Shown here in pieces: positions 42,023-43,628 of a DNA stretch of 43,628 nt (the stretch's first letter is position 1; every line of letters begins with the position of its first letter). Below the pieces are notes generated by a model that saw only the letters and a list, made by a program, of their open reading frames with translations, did no database searches and was not told where the DNA came from. The position numbers were made by a program, and so were the translations under genes. This DNA comes from a virus. The DNA lies in the IMG/VR virus record IMGVR_UViG_3300042891_000945, positions 1 to 43,628 of that record. The stretch is one strand, 5' to 3'.

Positions 42023-43628
42023 ATGTCGGATAGTACATTATCGTTTGCGTCCTCGTCAAATTTTAGGGATATATTATTGGCCCGTAATTTACAACCATAT
42101 TCTGTACCAGGGTCTTATTCTCCTAGTAGTAATAGTGTTAATTACGAGACTAATTTATCTGTTGCAAATGTTATTGACTCACCAAATGGTTTAATTTCTA
42201 CAAACCAACTTGCAAATAGTTTATATTCACTCAATGAATATGGGCCTGAAGGTGGTTATGATGGAAAATATTCTGTACCTGGAGCACCACTACCTGTGGA
42301 ATCAAATTCAGGACCATACGCACCTACTGATACAGTATTAGATTTAGTTAATGAGTTTTATATTGATGCGGCATACGTACAAAACATTTATGGACCTGAA
42401 GGTGGTTATAAAGATTTAGTTATTATAACCGATGTAGTTGGTAATCCTAAAATGTATACACCATATTGGGATCCCACAACATTTGTAACCTCATCCTATT
42501 CTCCATACGAGATAATTTTTAGTGATAATCCAAACGGAAGTAATGGTCCGTTATCTCAAGACACTTATTTGGCAAAAATTGGTGCGGCACAACTTAAAAG
42601 TTTATTTGAAGAGAGAATTGCAAGTGAAATATTACAAGCAAGTGTTGGTAGTGTTAATTTGGACTCATTACAAGATCCGTTTAGTGCAAGTATGGTTGCC
42701 ACAGGTCAACAACCATTCTTTACAAAAAATTGGAGAATTACCGTACCTGAAAACCCAATAACCGCAGCGGTTACATTAGCGAATAGATTAACGGGAACAT
42801 ATTTCCCTGTGTCATTTATTCCTGGTGATTATTTTGATGAATCGTTTATTGATAATCCACAAACTGAATCGGCATTAAATGTTGCAAATAATTTAACGGG
42901 CGGATTTTTAGGTCCAATATTAAATAAGTTTAAAAATCCTTCTGAAATATTTGTTGCAAACACAGGTTTTGGACAAAGATCGGTATTATTTTCAAGTTTA
43001 GATTATAATAAATATAGACCGGCTTATAGTAGAGGTATCATACAAGGTGCAACAACTGCAATTGATAGATTATTTGATAAAGATAAAGCACAAAGTGGTG
43101 GATATTATGTTGGTAGTCCAAATTCCGAACCTTCTCAGATTGACTCTCCCGCAAATCAAGTTCCAATTGGGAAAAATGGTAGACAAGTACAAACTATTGT
43201 TTATGGTCCACAAGAACTTGGTATTCTATATGAAGGTAATGAGGCTCAATTACAATTTGGTTTAAAAGGAAAATCATACACCGATGGTGGTGGTATTGAT
43301 GGACAATTTATTTGGACATCACCAAAATATAAAGACAATGCAGGATTTAAAGTAGGTCCTGGTGGAGCCGTTACAAGATTAGATAATGAATTTGAAACAA
43401 TTAGAAGTGATTATGGTAGATACCAATCAACGGATATTGATTTCAAAGGTGATTCAATTTTAGATAAGACACAAAGACTTATTAATTCTGCGGATCAAGT
43501 ACAAGGACAAGCAAGGTTAAAACACGTTGGTAATGCAATTAACCAAGTATCTAAGGTATTCAATGATGGATATAAAGAGATGACAAAGGGTTCTATGGTA
43601 TTATCTTATACTGATCAAGCCGATGGGT
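42023..43628 (+). CDS. large baseplate-type structural protein (5' part only)
   Basis: An open frame of 535 codons starts at the ATG at 42023 and runs off the window end without a stop. It opens MSDSTLSFASSSNFRDILLA. The phrase YGPEGGY occurs twice (near residues 74 and 124), each followed by a related segment, which suggests a short internal duplication. Other blocks are FFTKNWRITVPENPITAAVT and GQRSVLFSSLDYNKYRPAYS. I do not recognise a family, but the position after the tape measure is where hub and baseplate genes lie, and the composition is that of a virion protein. A baseplate or tail-tip role is inferred. Confidence 0.65.
   Translation, partial: MSDSTLSFASSSNFRDILLARNLQPYSVPGSYSPSSNSVNYETNLSVANVIDSPNGLISTNQLANSLYSLNEYGPEGGYDGKYSVPGAPLPVESNSGPYAPTDTVLDLVNEFYIDAAYVQNIYGPEGGYKDLVIITDVVGNPKMYTPYWDPTTFVTSSYSPYEIIFSDNPNGSNGPLSQDTYLAKIGAAQLKSLFEERIASEILQASVGSVNLDSLQDPFSASMVATGQQPFFTKNWRITVPENPITAAVTLANRLTGTYFPVSFIPGDYFDESFIDNPQTESALNVANNLTGGFLGPILNKFKNPSEIFVANTGFGQRSVLFSSLDYNKYRPAYSRGIIQGATTAIDRLFDKDKAQSGGYYVGSPNSEPSQIDSPANQVPIGKNGRQVQTIVYGPQELGILYEGNEAQLQFGLKGKSYTDGGGIDGQFIWTSPKYKDNAGFKVGPGGAVTRLDNEFETIRSDYGRYQSTDIDFKGDSILDKTQRLINSADQVQGQARLKHVGNAINQVSKVFNDGYKEMTKGSMVLSYTDQADG

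Noticed and set aside
41841-42059. 72-codon minus-strand frame across the tape measure end
   Set aside because: It overlaps two strong plus-strand genes and has a low-complexity, Phe/Tyr-rich product with no start signal.

Overview
The window is a contiguous piece of a large, AT-rich, double-stranded DNA tailed phage with a contractile (T4-like, myovirus-type) tail. The evidence is a family B DNA polymerase, a tail sheath, a tail tube, a probable tail chaperone, a tape measure and a probable neck protein. A Bacteroidota (flavobacterium-like) host is inferred: the receptor-binding-type proteins carry PKD-like and BspA-type (DUF285) repeats, genes lack clear Shine-Dalgarno sequences, and a recurrent AT-rich motif precedes many starts. 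No tRNA, rRNA, CRISPR array or insertion sequence was seen.

Region 1 (about 0.3-12.3 kb, minus strand) is a tightly packed run of thirteen glycan genes, read from about 12.3 kb down to 0.3 kb. It holds a GT9 heptosyltransferase-like protein, a GT2, an FkbM methyltransferase, a WlbB-like acetyltransferase, a WlbA-like sugar dehydrogenase, a two-domain GT-B protein, a tandem methyltransferase fusion, a GNAT acetyltransferase, a short DegT-type aminotransferase, an unclassified glycosyltransferase-like protein, two TibC/Aah-like protein heptosyltransferases with a four-cysteine finger, and a DUF6165 protein. Many junctions overlap (ATGA or TAATG), as expected of one operon.

Region 2 (12.4-24.5 kb, plus strand) holds two modular fibre-like proteins (Cys-rich modules, Thr-Pro linkers, PKD-like domain, BspA repeats), four more glycosyltransferase genes (GT60-like; a GT31-like/GT34-like/methyltransferase fusion; two more) and a small Thr-tailed structural protein. 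Thr-Pro-rich exposed linkers beside this many glycosyltransferases, some from a family that glycosylates proteins, suggest that the phage may glycosylate its own virion proteins.

Region 3 (24.6-43.6 kb) is replication and morphogenesis: DNA polymerase (plus); a minus-strand group with a probable neck protein, a metallopeptidase-superoxide dismutase fusion and a SNF2-like helicase; then plus-strand connector-like genes, a very large tail sheath, a HAD-like phosphatase, the tail tube, a tail-assembly chaperone with an overlapping second frame, the tape measure and a truncated baseplate-like gene at the window edge. A recurrent TATTTAT(A/T/C) motif, often 11-15 bases before the start codon, is a candidate phage promoter or initiation element.
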